From Candidatus Mycobacterium wuenschmannii (GTDB lineage Bacteria; Actinomycetota; Actinomycetes; Mycobacteriales; Mycobacteriaceae), in contig NZ_CP126981.1 of NCBI RefSeq assembly GCF_030252325.1, forward strand, positions 4,588,001 through 4,652,000: DNA of 64,000 nucleotides, given 5' to 3'. A program made the position numbers and the translations under genes. Below, in pieces: positions 33,429-45,433 of the stretch (positions within the stretch are counted from its first letter, which is position 1; every line of letters starts with the position of its first letter). The notes beneath the pieces are model-generated. The model saw only the letters and a list, made by a program, of their open reading frames with translations, searched no databases and was not told where the DNA came from.

Positions 33429-34597
33429 TAGTCCGGCAGCGTGAACGACCGCGCGGTGGCCAATGATTGCCGGGCCACGAACCTGCCGACCGCCGGGATG
33501 CGCAACAGTTGCAGAGCGGTATTGCGCAGCGTGGCCCGCCACCCCGACGAATAGCGGTCGGCCTTCAGCGCCTGCAAAGCAACCTTCTGGCACCGTTCGA
33601 CGTACGGCATCATCAGCCGCTGGTAACGGTCGAACGCTGCCGCGTAATCGCCTTCGGCTGAACCCAATTCGTGGGCCAGCACATACGAGCCGACCAAGGC
33701 CAGCGTGGTGCCCATGCCCGAGCGAGGCGAGGCGCACCACGCCGCGTCGCCGGTCAGACATACCCGTCCGCGCGCGTACGAGTCCATGTGCACCTGGGCG
33801 ATCGAGTCGAAGTACACCACCGGCGCCTTCGCGAGGTCCGCGAGAACGTGCGGAACCTGCCACCCCATGCCGGCGAACCGCTCCGCAAACAGTCGCTTGT
33901 TGCCCTCGGTGTCGCGGTAGTCGAAATCGATCCTCGGGTCGTTGAGGAAAAGGCTGGCCCGGGCCGGCTTGTCGGCGTGGATGGCCTGCAACGCCGCGGT
34001 CCGGCCCGAGTCGATATATGCCATACCGCAATGGTCCTGCCGCAACCGGTTTTCGATGTCGAAGAAACCGAAGCACTGACCCAACTGGGTGACGTAATCC
34101 TGCTCGGGACCGAACGCCAGTCGGCGCAACCCGGAGTGCAGGCCGTCCGCTCCGACGACGATGTCGTAGCTGCCGGAGGATCCGTCGCTGAAGGTCACCT
34201 TGACACGCTGCGCGTCGTCGTCGGCGGCCGTAACCCGAACGCCGAAGCGATAATCGACGTCGTGATGCACGGTCTCGTAGAGGATGCGGGCGAACGTGCC
34301 CCAGTGCATCTCGATCTCGCCGCTGACCACCTCGGACGGCAGTTGCGCGACCTCGTTACCGCGGCTGTCGACCAGTATCAGCGGGCCCATGCTGGTGGCG
34401 CCGGCTTGCACCTGTGCGAGCAGGCCCATCTTCTCCAGCACGGTGATGGCGGGCCCGCGAAAGTCGACCGCCTGCCCGCCGGTGCGCAGTTCGGCAGCCT
34501 GTTCGACGATCGTCACGGTGTGGCCGTGGCGGGTGAGCCAGTAGGCAAGGCTCGGTCCGGCGATACCGCCGCCACTGATCAGAACATCGAAAGGCAT
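33425..34597 (-). CDS. FAD-dependent monooxygenase (class A flavoprotein hydroxylase)
   Basis: A 390-residue flavoprotein of the PHBH-like family. The FAD-binding fold begins VLISGGGIAGPSLAYWLTRHGH (GxGxxG near residues 9-14), with the second motif YDIVVGADGLHSGLRRLA near 155 and the third CLTGDAAWCASPRSGMGTTLAL near 285. Such enzymes use NADPH and oxygen to hydroxylate aromatic or similar ring compounds. In M. tuberculosis this place near echA5 is taken by mmpL5-mmpS5-Rv0678; I recall a related oxidoreductase elsewhere (Rv0575c). The substrate is unknown. Confidence 0.87.
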   Translation of the reverse strand: MPFDVLISGGGIAGPSLAYWLTRHGHTVTIVEQAAELRTGGQAVDFRGPAITVLEKMGLLAQVQAGATSMGPLILVDSRGNEVAQLPSEVVSGEIEMHWGTFARILYETVHHDVDYRFGVRVTAADDDAQRVKVTFSDGSSGSYDIVVGADGLHSGLRRLAFGPEQDYVTQLGQCFGFFDIENRLRQDHCGMAYIDSGRTAALQAIHADKPARASLFLNDPRIDFDYRDTEGNKRLFAERFAGMGWQVPHVLADLAKAPVVYFDSIAQVHMDSYARGRVCLTGDAAWCASPRSGMGTTLALVGSYVLAHELGSAEGDYAAAFDRYQRLMMPYVERCQKVALQALKADRYSSGWRATLRNTALQLLRIPAVGRFVARQSLATARSFTLPDY

Positions 34598-34608
34598 TGC
34601 GCCCTAGG

Positions 34609-35049
34609 CTAGCCGGATTTGCTGATGGTGTTGCCGCTACCCAGGTTGTCCACCTTGGGCTCGCCGTCCCGGTAGGTGATGGTGTTGTTGAACCCGACGA
34701 CGTTGAGCTGCTTGTCGATCTTGTCGATGGTGATCTTGTTGTCAGCGCCGCCGATGCTCACGGTTCCGCAGGTGCCCTTCACCGTCAGGGTGTTGTTGGA
34801 CCCTCCGACGTTGAGCGACTTGCCGTCGCCGCAGTCGAGAGACGTTGTGGTGCCCATTGATCCGTAGTTGACGGTGTTGCCGATGTCGAATTGCGCGCCC
34901 GTGCTGGTGGTTGACGGGGCGGCGCTCGACGACGTGGGGGAGGTGCTCGACGGAGCCGGGCCGTTGTTGCCGCTGTGCGTGCAGCCCGCCGCCGCGAGCA
35001 CGGCCAGGGCGCCCGCAGCCACAACCACGCGAGAGTTGTACGTGCGCAT
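34609..35049 (-). CDS. DUF3060 lipoprotein (Rv0679c-like)
   Basis: A 146-residue lipoprotein. The signal peptide MRTYNSRVVVAAGALAVLAAAGC carries a lipobox ending in Cys23. A Ser/Thr/Pro/Ala-rich linker (about residues 30-52) leads to a repetitive beta domain of DUF3060 type: VGGSNNTLTVKGTCGTVSIGG, ADNKITIDKIDKQLNVVG and FNNTITYRDGEPKVDNLGSG, suggesting a beta-helix with short Asn/Gly turns. Two Cys residues (DCGDG, GTCG) may form a disulfide. Function is unknown. It follows a second DUF3060 gene by 4 bases. Confidence 0.85.
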   Translation of the reverse strand: MRTYNSRVVVAAGALAVLAAAGCTHSGNNGPAPSSTSPTSSSAAPSTTSTGAQFDIGNTVNYGSMGTTTSLDCGDGKSLNVGGSNNTLTVKGTCGTVSIGGADNKITIDKIDKQLNVVGFNNTITYRDGEPKVDNLGSGNTISKSG

Positions 35050-35053
35050 GCGG

Positions 35054-35422
35054 TTAACTCCCCACGTGGCTGATGCGGTTGGTCATGCCGAGTTCGCGCC
35101 CGCGGTCCCAGACCGCCGGATCACCGTTCTTGTAGAAGATCGACTCGTTGGACCCGTAGACGGTGATGTCGTGAATGACGTTGTCGGCCACGACCGTGTG
35201 GCCCGATCCCTGAACCGATATCGCCCAGCACGTTCCGAGCGCGTTGACGGTGTTCCGGGTCCCGACCACGATCAGCGTCCCACCGTTGCAGTCGATCGTC
35301 TGCTCCATGCCCTCACCGGTGATGTGAGTGTCGCCGTTCTTGGCCAGCCCGGACGGCGCAGAGGTGAAGGTGATTGCGAGTGCGGCGGCCGCCACAGCGC
35401 GGCAGGGGATCGACCAATTCAT
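35054..35422 (-). CDS. Secreted DUF3060 protein (Rv0680c-like)
   Basis: A 122-residue exported protein. The N-terminus MNWSIPCRAVAAAALAITFTSAPSGLA is a Sec-type signal peptide without a lipobox. The mature part has the DUF3060 repeat pattern (TIDCNGGTLIVVGTRNTVNALGTCWAISVQGSGHTVVADN) with two Cys at positions matching those of the neighbouring lipoprotein. The ATG at 35422 was chosen since the longer open frame runs into the divergent TetR gene and has no signal peptide. Together with the next gene it forms a two-gene unit of related exported proteins of unknown function. Confidence 0.82.
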   Translation of the reverse strand: MNWSIPCRAVAAAALAITFTSAPSGLAKNGDTHITGEGMEQTIDCNGGTLIVVGTRNTVNALGTCWAISVQGSGHTVVADNVIHDITVYGSNESIFYKNGDPAVWDRGRELGMTNRISHVGS

Positions 35423-35569
35423 CGCGGGTTCCTCTCGCCACGGCGCGCGATCTGCTGGAAAAGAGCCTACGTGCTTGCGTGACCGGCAGACTAGAGTTCG
35501 TCGTTCCGGGGTAGCGCGAACAACGGTCCGTAGACAAACCCCGGCTAACTCAACCGAAGGGCGATCGCC

Positions 35570-36214
35570 ATGCCAGCTGAGCCGGAGTCGCCGGCCGCGC
35601 GCTCGGGCGGCGGCGCGAAGGGGGCCCGCGGGGCCAGGCTGAGTCGCGAGATCATCGTCAACGCCGCGCTCACCTTCCTGGACCGCGAAGGCTGGGACGC
35701 CCTGACCATCAATGCCCTCGCGACGCAGTTGGGCACCAAGGGCCCGTCGCTGTACAACCACGTCGACAGCCTGGAGGACCTGCGCCGCACGGTCCGGATC
35801 CGGGTGATCGACGACATCATCACGATGCTCAACCGGGTCGGCGAGGGGCGGGCGCGCGACGACGCCGTTCTGGTCATGGCCAGTGCCTACCGCAGCTACG
35901 CCCATCACCATCCCGGCCGGTATTCCGCATTCACCCGGATGCCGCTCGGTACCGGCGACGACCCCGAGTACACCGCCGCGACCCGGGCCGCGGCGACTCC
36001 CGTGATCGCGGTGCTGTCGTCGTACGGCCTCGACCTCGAGCAAGCCTTCTACGCGGCGCTGGAATTCTGGTCGGCGATGCACGGGTTCGTGCTGCTGGAG
36101 ATGACCGGCGTGATGGACGACATCGACACCGATTCGGTGTTCTCGGACATGGTGCTTCGACTCGCGGCGGGCATGGAGTTACGGAGCGGAGCTGCCGCCT
36201 CCGACGCCAAGTGA
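35570..36214 (+). CDS. TetR-family transcriptional regulator (Rv0681-like)
   Basis: A 214-residue TetR regulator. The helix-turn-helix is DALTINALATQLGTKGPSLYNHVDSLEDLRRTVRI (about residues 44-78), preceded by SREIIVNAALTFLDREGW. The C-terminal domain with EQAFYAALEFWSAMHGFVLLEMTG places it in the TetR_C_13/WHG group. The N-terminal 20 residues are a Pro/Ala/Gly-rich tail. It is divergent from the DUF3060 pair, with a 147-base gap carrying a weak inverted repeat (CCGGGGT 35506-35512, ACCCCGG 35538-35544), so it may control that pair and itself. Confidence 0.87.
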   Translation: MPAEPESPAARSGGGAKGARGARLSREIIVNAALTFLDREGWDALTINALATQLGTKGPSLYNHVDSLEDLRRTVRIRVIDDIITMLNRVGEGRARDDAVLVMASAYRSYAHHHPGRYSAFTRMPLGTGDDPEYTAATRAAATPVIAVLSSYGLDLEQAFYAALEFWSAMHGFVLLEMTGVMDDIDTDSVFSDMVLRLAAGMELRSGAAASDAK

Positions 36215-36257
36215 CGCGGCGCGGTACCTTGGTCTGTCGGACGGCCAAGTCGTCGCT

Positions 36258-36287
36258 TTGACCTGCCCGACTAGCGGCGGGTATTGT
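36258..36287 (+). promoter_or_regulatory. SigA promoter of the str operon
   Basis: TTGACC (36258-36263) and TATTGT (36282-36287) with 18 bases between them, about 210 bases before rpsL. A good match to the mycobacterial housekeeping consensus. Confidence 0.65.
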
Positions 36288-36497
36288 GGAGCCTCGTGCC
36301 TGGCGGTCTTGGGCGTTTGGCCTAGGACGCGCACGCCGGGCCAATTCGCATGCCAACTACGCACCGGATTGATTCTGCGGCGGGCGCGTGCGACACACCC
36401 GGCCGCGGGGGACTGCGGACGGGCATAACAGCAGTACAGAGACTTAGCAGCACCAGAATCAGACAGCAACGCAAAGAACGAAGTAGGAAGCCGGTAA
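36288..36497 (+). promoter_or_regulatory. Leader of the rpsL-rpsG-fusA-tuf operon with a motif shared with the S10 leader
   Basis: A leader of about 200 bases with no gene. At 36391-36411 it contains CGACACACCCGGCCGCGGGG(G), which is repeated with a single change at 63310-63330 in the rpsJ leader. The motif contains a small GC-rich self-complementary core (CCCG...CGGG). It may be a protein-binding site or RNA element for coordinated control of ribosomal-protein operons. Confidence 0.6.
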
Positions 36498-36872
36498 ATG
36501 CCAACCATTCAGCAGCTGGTCCGCAAGGGTCGCCGCGACAAGGTCGCCAAGGTCAAGACCGCGGCCCTCAAGGGCAGCCCGCAGCGCCGTGGCGTGTGCA
36601 CCCGCGTGTACACCACAACCCCGAAGAAGCCGAACTCGGCGCTTCGTAAGGTCGCGCGCGTCAAGCTGACGACGGGTGTCGAGGTCACCGCCTACATTCC
36701 GGGCGAGGGGCACAACCTGCAGGAGCACTCGATGGTGCTGGTGCGTGGCGGTCGTGTGAAGGACCTGCCCGGTGTGCGGTACAAGATCATTCGCGGCTCG
36801 CTCGACACGCAGGGCGTCAAGTCCCGCAAGCAGGCCCGCAGCCGTTACGGCGCCAAGAAGGAGAAGAGCTAA
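36498..36872 (+). CDS. rpsL: 30S ribosomal protein S12
   Basis: S12 lies at the decoding centre and controls translational accuracy. It has 124 residues: [13 protein letters not shown] at the start, [19 protein letters not shown] in the middle and [16 protein letters not shown] near the end. Lys43 and Lys88, the usual sites of streptomycin-resistance changes, are both wild type. The first gene of the str operon; its stop overlaps the rpsG start (TAATG). Confidence 0.98.
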   Translation: MPTIQQLVRKGRRDKVAKVKTAALKGSPQRRGVCTRVYTTTPKKPNSALRKVARVKLTTGVEVTAYIPGEGHNLQEHSMVLVRGGRVKDLPGVRYKIIRGSLDTQGVKSRKQARSRYGAKKEKS

Positions 36873-37342
36873 TGCCGCGCAAGGGACCCGCACCGAAGCG
36901 TCCGCTGGTCAACGACCCGGTTTACGGTTCGCAGCTGGTCACCCAGCTGGTCAACAAGGTTCTGCTGGACGGCAAGAAGTCCTTGGCTGAGCGCATCGTC
37001 TACGGCGCGCTCGAGCAGGCCCGCGACAAGACCGGCACCGACCCCGTCATCACGCTCAAGCGTGCGATGGACAACGTGAAGCCCGCCCTCGAGGTGCGCA
37101 GCCGCCGTGTCGGTGGCGCCACCTACCAGGTGCCGGTCGAGGTCCGTCCGGAGCGATCGACCACGCTGGCGCTGCGCTGGCTGGTCAGCTTCTCCAAGCA
37201 GCGTCGTGAGAAGACCATGGTCGAGCGCCTGGCCAACGAACTGCTCGACGCCAGCAACGGTCTGGGCGCCGCCGTCAAGCGACGCGAAGACGTCCACAAG
37301 ATGGCCGAGGCCAACCGCGCCTTCGCTCACTACCGCTGGTAG
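36872..37342 (+). CDS. rpsG: 30S ribosomal protein S7
   Basis: S7 organises the 3' major domain of 16S rRNA and contacts tRNA at the E site. It has 156 residues: [48 protein letters not shown] and [18 protein letters not shown] are family-typical. Translation is coupled to rpsL by a TAATG overlap. A small hairpin begins at its stop codon. Confidence 0.98.
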   Translation: MPRKGPAPKRPLVNDPVYGSQLVTQLVNKVLLDGKKSLAERIVYGALEQARDKTGTDPVITLKRAMDNVKPALEVRSRRVGGATYQVPVEVRPERSTTLALRWLVSFSKQRREKTMVERLANELLDASNGLGAAVKRREDVHKMAEANRAFAHYRW

Positions 37343-37358
37343 GAGCCGACCCGGCTCC
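37342..37358 (+). other. Short hairpin at the rpsG stop codon
   Basis: A perfect 7-bp stem GGAGCCG/CGGCTCC with a 3-base loop starts at the last base of the rpsG stop codon. There is no T run, so it more likely marks RNA processing, 3'-end protection or differential expression of rpsG and fusA than full termination. Confidence 0.5.
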
Positions 37359-37424
37359 GAAGACTGAGTGGCGGGGACGAAGACAGCGAAATAACCAAGC
37401 AATCGAAAGAGTGGGAAGACTTCT

Positions 37425-39509
<2,085 letters not shown>

Positions 39510-39530
<21 letters not shown>

Positions 39531-39599
39531 GCGCCAGCTCACGAGCAACGAGCCGAGCCATGTATCCGGCGAAGGCGACGGGCGAGTGAGCGCAGCTCA
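39510..39599. repeat. Direct repeat of the fusA 3' end
   Basis: The stretch 39510-39541 (GCGAAGGCGACGGGCGAGTG, then AGCGCCAGCTCA), which includes the last fusA codons and stop, recurs at 39569-39599 with one base missing. The two copies are 59 bases apart. The first copy also forms a small hairpin (GTGAGC 39527-39532, GCTCAC 39537-39542). The second copy is not in a larger open reading frame. Confidence 0.85.
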
Positions 39600-39693
39600 G
39601 TCGGCGGAGTAATCTTGCCCGGTCTCGACCGCGGCACAACCGAAATAACAACACTGCTTTAACAAGCACCAACTAGTCCAGGAGGACACAGAA

Positions 39694-40884
39694 GTGGCGA
39701 AGGCGAAGTTCGAGCGGACGAAGCCGCACGTCAACATCGGGACCATCGGTCACGTTGACCACGGCAAGACGACGCTAACCGCGGCTATCACCAAGGTTCT
39801 GCATGACAAGTACCCGGCACTCAACGAGTCGCGTGCGTTCGACCAGATCGACAACGCGCCCGAAGAGCGTCAGCGCGGTATCACGATCAACATCTCCCAC
39901 GTGGAGTACCAGACCGACAAGCGTCACTACGCGCACGTCGACGCCCCGGGTCACGCCGACTACATCAAGAACATGATCACCGGTGCCGCCCAGATGGACG
40001 GCGCGATCCTGGTGGTCGCCGCCACCGACGGCCCGATGCCGCAGACCCGCGAGCACGTGCTGCTGGCCCGTCAGGTCGGCGTGCCCTACATCCTGGTCGC
40101 GCTGAACAAGGCCGACATGGTCGACGACGAGGAGCTGCTGGAGCTCGTCGAGCTCGAGGTCCGCGAACTGCTGGCCGCCCAGGAGTTCGACGAGGACGCC
40201 CCGGTCATCAAGGTGTCGGCGCTGAAGGCACTCGAGGGTGACGAGAAGTGGGTCAAGTCCGTCGAGGACCTGATGGACGCCGTCGACGAGTCGATCCCGG
40301 ACCCGGTCCGCGACACCGAGATGCCGTTCCTGATGCCCGTCGAGGACGTGTTCACCATCACCGGCCGTGGCACCGTGGTGACCGGCCGTGTCGAGCGTGG
40401 CGTGATCAACGTCAACGAAGAGGTCGAGATCGTCGGCATCAAGCCGGCCAGCACCAAGACCACGGTCACCGGTGTGGAAATGTTCCGCAAGCTGCTGGAC
40501 CAGGGCCAGGCCGGTGACAACGTCGGTCTGCTGCTGCGTGGTATCAAGCGTGAGGACGTCGAGCGCGGTCAGGTTGTGACCAAGCCCGGCACCACTACCC
40601 CGCACACCGACTTCGAGGGCAACGTCTACATCCTGTCCAAGGACGAGGGTGGCCGGCACACGCCGTTCTTCAACAACTACCGTCCGCAGTTCTACTTCCG
40701 CACCACCGACGTGACCGGTGTGGTGACGCTGCCTGAGGGCACCGAGATGGTGATGCCCGGTGACAACACCGAGATCTCCGTCAAGCTGATCCAGCCCGTC
40801 GCCATGGACGACGGTCTGCGGTTCGCGATCCGTGAAGGTGGCCGTACCGTCGGCGCCGGCCGGGTCACCAAGATCATCAAGTAA
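39694..40884 (+). CDS. tuf: Elongation factor Tu
   Basis: EF-Tu delivers aminoacyl-tRNA to the ribosome. It has 396 residues, the same as other mycobacteria: P-loop [14 protein letters not shown] (residues 19-32), [31 protein letters not shown] and the C-terminal [18 protein letters not shown] start after CCAGGAGGAC. Separated from fusA by 163 bases that contain the fusA-tail repeat but no clear promoter; it may have its own transcript as well. A strong hairpin follows the stop. Confidence 0.98.
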   Translation: MAKAKFERTKPHVNIGTIGHVDHGKTTLTAAITKVLHDKYPALNESRAFDQIDNAPEERQRGITINISHVEYQTDKRHYAHVDAPGHADYIKNMITGAAQMDGAILVVAATDGPMPQTREHVLLARQVGVPYILVALNKADMVDDEELLELVELEVRELLAAQEFDEDAPVIKVSALKALEGDEKWVKSVEDLMDAVDESIPDPVRDTEMPFLMPVEDVFTITGRGTVVTGRVERGVINVNEEVEIVGIKPASTKTTVTGVEMFRKLLDQGQAGDNVGLLLRGIKREDVERGQVVTKPGTTTPHTDFEGNVYILSKDEGGRHTPFFNNYRPQFYFRTTDVTGVVTLPEGTEMVMPGDNTEISVKLIQPVAMDDGLRFAIREGGRTVGAGRVTKIIK

Positions 40885-40898
40885 TTCGATCGCCTGAG

Positions 40899-40928
40899 GC
40901 GGCGCTCACCCAACGGGGTGGGCGCCGC
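40899..40928 (+). terminator. Terminator hairpin behind tuf
   Basis: GCGGCGCTCACCC (40899-40911) pairs with GGGTGGGCGCCGC (40916-40928), 13 pairs with one wobble and a 4-base loop, followed by TTCTGCGTTT. It lies 15 bases after the tuf stop and probably ends the str operon. Confidence 0.85.
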
Positions 40929-41039
40929 TTCTGCGTTTCGGTGTGTTCGCCGAGTCTTGGGCGCGGACCAACCCATTTCCAACCGCGCGGCGCTACGCTG
41001 ACCTGCGTCATCGACCGGCCGACGACTGGAGCAGCCAGC

Positions 41040-41873
41040 ATGCTTGCGCGTTACCTCAAAGCCCAACTCATCGTCCTGGTTTGCGGTGGGCTGGTGGGCC
41101 CGATCTTCCTGATCACCTATTTCGCGCTGCCCAACCTGCTGGGCTCGTTCGGCAGCGAGGCGGATTCGATCGTCGAGCAGAGCACGTCGTGGCTGCTGTG
41201 GGTCGGTCTGTTCATCACGATCACCGACGTGTTGGTCGCGCTCTGGCTGGCCAACCGCGGCGCGCAGTCGTCGGCGAAAATGGCCGCGCTGCAGCAGACC
41301 GGCGTGCTGGCCACGGCGCAGATCCAGGGTCTGGCGGAGACCGGGATGCGCATCAACGACCACCCGGTGGTCAAGCTGGACCTGCGCATCACCGGTCCCG
41401 GTGTCGACTTCACCGATCAGAAGCGGGTGACGGTCGATTTCGCCAAGCAGGCGATCGTCACGTCGCGCAAGCTCGTGGCGCTGGTCGACCCGACCACCCG
41501 TGAGTACGAGATCGATTGGCAGGCAAGCGCGTTGATCGCGGGCGTGGTGCCCGCGCAGATCACCGTCAGCGAGGACAACAAGACCTACGACCTGAGCGGT
41601 CAGGCGGGCCCGCTGATGGAGATCCTGCAGATCTACAAGGCCAACAACCTGCCGTTCGGCGGCACCGTCGACATTCGCAACTACCCGGCGGTGCGCCAGC
41701 AGGTCGTCGCGGTGGTCCGCCGCGCCGGCGAGGCACAGCAGCAGCAACCGGCCTCGTCGGTCGGTGGGGGCGTGTCGGAACGCCTCGCCGAACTGGAGAA
41801 ACTGCACGCCAGCGGCGCACTCTCCGATGCCGAGTACACCGCGGCGCGGCAGAAGATTCTTGCCGATCTCTGA
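41040..41873 (+). CDS. Membrane protein with C-terminal SHOCT domain (Rv0686-like)
   Basis: A 277-residue membrane protein of unknown function. Two transmembrane helices are predicted by eye near the N-terminus: residues about 9-30 (IVLVCGGLVGPIFLITYFAL) and about 49-70 (LLWVGLFITITDVLVALWL). A soluble beta-rich domain follows, then a Gln/Ala linker, and the end SERLAELEKLHASGALSDAEYTAARQKIL is a SHOCT domain, a short helical oligomerisation module. ATG at 41040 was preferred over a frame open further upstream because it places the first helix near the terminus. It follows tuf as in M. tuberculosis. Confidence 0.8.
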   Translation: MLARYLKAQLIVLVCGGLVGPIFLITYFALPNLLGSFGSEADSIVEQSTSWLLWVGLFITITDVLVALWLANRGAQSSAKMAALQQTGVLATAQIQGLAETGMRINDHPVVKLDLRITGPGVDFTDQKRVTVDFAKQAIVTSRKLVALVDPTTREYEIDWQASALIAGVVPAQITVSEDNKTYDLSGQAGPLMEILQIYKANNLPFGGTVDIRNYPAVRQQVVAVVRRAGEAQQQQPASSVGGGVSERLAELEKLHASGALSDAEYTAARQKILADL

Positions 41874-41925
41874 CCGCCGGGCATCGTCGGCGGGCGATTA
41901 GAACACGTTTCAGTTTCGCTGCTAG

Positions 41926-43993
<2,068 letters not shown>

Positions 43994-43997
<4 letters not shown>

Positions 43998-44845
43998 GAA
44001 TACACCTCAAGCGTGCAGCATTTCACCGATCCACCGCCCTTGAGCAATTCGGGCAACTCGACACCGATCGGCTCGAAGCCGGCATCGGTCAACTGCGCGG
44101 CAAAGCCGGTCGCCGCGGCAGGCAGTACGACCCGGCGGCCATCGGACACGGCGTTGAGGCCGAACGCGTAGGCGTCGGCGCTGTCCACCGCGATCGCGTC
44201 GGGAAACAGCGTCTCGAGGTGCGCGCGCGAGACGTAGGAGAACGCCGGCGGGTAGAACGCGATCGTCGTGTCGTCGAGCACGGTCAGCGCGGTGTCGAGG
44301 TGGTAGAAGCGCGGATCCACCAACTCGAGGCTGACCACCCGCCGGTCGAAGATGCCGGCCACCTCGCTGTGCGCCCGCAGGCTGGTGCGAAAGCCGTGGC
44401 CGGCCAGGATGATGTCCCCGACCGGAAGCAGGTCGCCCTGCCCCTCGTTCACGTGCTGCGCATAGACGGGCGTGAAACCCCGCGACTGCAGCCATGCCCC
44501 GTACGCGACCGACTCCTGTTGACGCTGAACGTGTTTGAAACGCGCTACCAGCGCGGTGCCGTCGATGATCAACCCGCCGTTGGCGGAATACACCATGTCG
44601 GGAAGGCCGGGGACAGGGTCGACCATGTCGACGCTGTGTCCCAGCTGCAGGTAGAGATCGCGCAGCTGCTGCCACTGCTCGACGGCGACCGCCGCGTCGA
44701 CCGGCACGGTGGTGTCCATCCAGGGATTTATCGCGTAGTCGACCGCGAAATGCCGCGGCGGCGTCATCACGTAGTGCCGCAAGCTGGCCTGGCGTTCGAC
44801 GGTGTCGTGGCGGACAACGGTCTCGGACTCCGCGAAGATAGTCAT
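43994..44845 (-). CDS. ddaH: Dimethylargininase/arginine-deiminase-like hydrolase (DdaH-like)
   Basis: A 283-residue enzyme of the amidinotransferase (guanidino-group modifying) superfamily, counterpart of Rv2323c. The substrate-binding segment is DMVYSANGGLIIDG near residue 85-98, the catalytic His is in RFYHLDTALTVLDD and the catalytic Cys is in the C-terminal GGGSVKCCTLE. It would release citrulline or ornithine-type products from arginine or methylarginines; which one is not clear. Paired with rocD, it suggests breakdown of arginine through ornithine to glutamate. Divergent from the Lrp/AsnC regulator gene. Confidence 0.87.
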
Positions 44846-44886
44846 AAATCAACGGTAGGGGAGTCCACGGTGCAATGCATCGATGG

Positions 44887-44918
44887 TTATTGCGTCTACA
44901 GACACGATTTATTGCGTC
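44887..44918. promoter_or_regulatory. Direct repeats in the ddaH/Lrp divergent promoter
   Basis: TTATTGCGTC occurs at 44887-44896 and again at 44909-44918, a spacing of 22 bases or two helical turns, within the 98-base gap between ddaH and the Lrp/AsnC gene. This is a plausible binding site for the Lrp-type regulator. ATATAAC (44928-44934) nearby may be part of a -10 region. Confidence 0.5.
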
Positions 44919-44943
44919 AAGTGCCTTAATATAACGGTCTGTT

Positions 44944-45411
44944 GTGGCAGGAGGGCCTGTGGACCGGTTGGACGGCATCGACGAGCAGATTCTGGCCGAA
45001 CTCGCGCAGCATGCCCGTGCCACGTTCGCCGAGATCGGTGAGCGGGTGCGGCTCTCGGCCCCGGCGGTCAAACGGCGGGTCGACCGGATGCTCGACAGCG
45101 GGGTGATCCGTGGGTTCACCACCGTCATCGACCGCAACGCCGTCGGGTGGAACACCGAGGCGTATGTGCAAGTCTTCTGCCACGGGCGGATATCGCCGGA
45201 TCAGCTGCGGCGAGCATGGGTCGACATTCCCGAAGTCGTCAGCGCCGCAACGGTAACCGGCACCGCCGACGCGCTCTTGCGGGTCCTGGCCCGCGACATG
45301 CAACATCTGGAGGATGCCCTGGAGCGAATCCGCACCAGCGCCGACATCGAGCGAAGCGAAAGCATTGTCGTGCTGTCGAACCTGATCGACCGCTCACGCG
45401 CGCAGGGGTGA
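44944..45411 (+). CDS. Lrp/AsnC-family regulator of the arginine/ornithine genes
   Basis: A 155-residue leucine-responsive-type regulator (Rv2324 counterpart). The helix-turn-helix covers LDGIDEQILAELAQHARATFAEIGERVRLSAPAVKRRVDRMLDSGVI (about residues 9-55), followed by the RAM ligand domain with the pattern YVQVFCHG and VSAATVTGTADALLRVLARD. GTG at 44944 follows the repeat region; a second in-frame GTG at 44959 is also possible. By position it should sense an amino acid such as arginine or ornithine and control the divergent ddaH-rocD pair. Confidence 0.87.
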   Translation: MAGGPVDRLDGIDEQILAELAQHARATFAEIGERVRLSAPAVKRRVDRMLDSGVIRGFTTVIDRNAVGWNTEAYVQVFCHGRISPDQLRRAWVDIPEVVSAATVTGTADALLRVLARDMQHLEDALERIRTSADIERSESIVVLSNLIDRSRAQG

Positions 45412-45433
45412 GCGACCATCGGCCGCTGCAATC

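Noticed and set aside
35496..35544. Inverted repeats GTTCG/CGAAC and CCGGGGT/ACCCCGG before the TetR gene as a firm operator
   Set aside because: The two repeats are short, overlap each other, and are G+C-rich like the background, so they were only mentioned with the TetR gene and not listed as a site.
40941..41503. Overlapping open frame at 40943-41503 beside the SHOCT membrane protein gene
   Set aside because: It runs in another frame over the same region without motifs; the membrane protein frame shows two transmembrane helices and a SHOCT domain.
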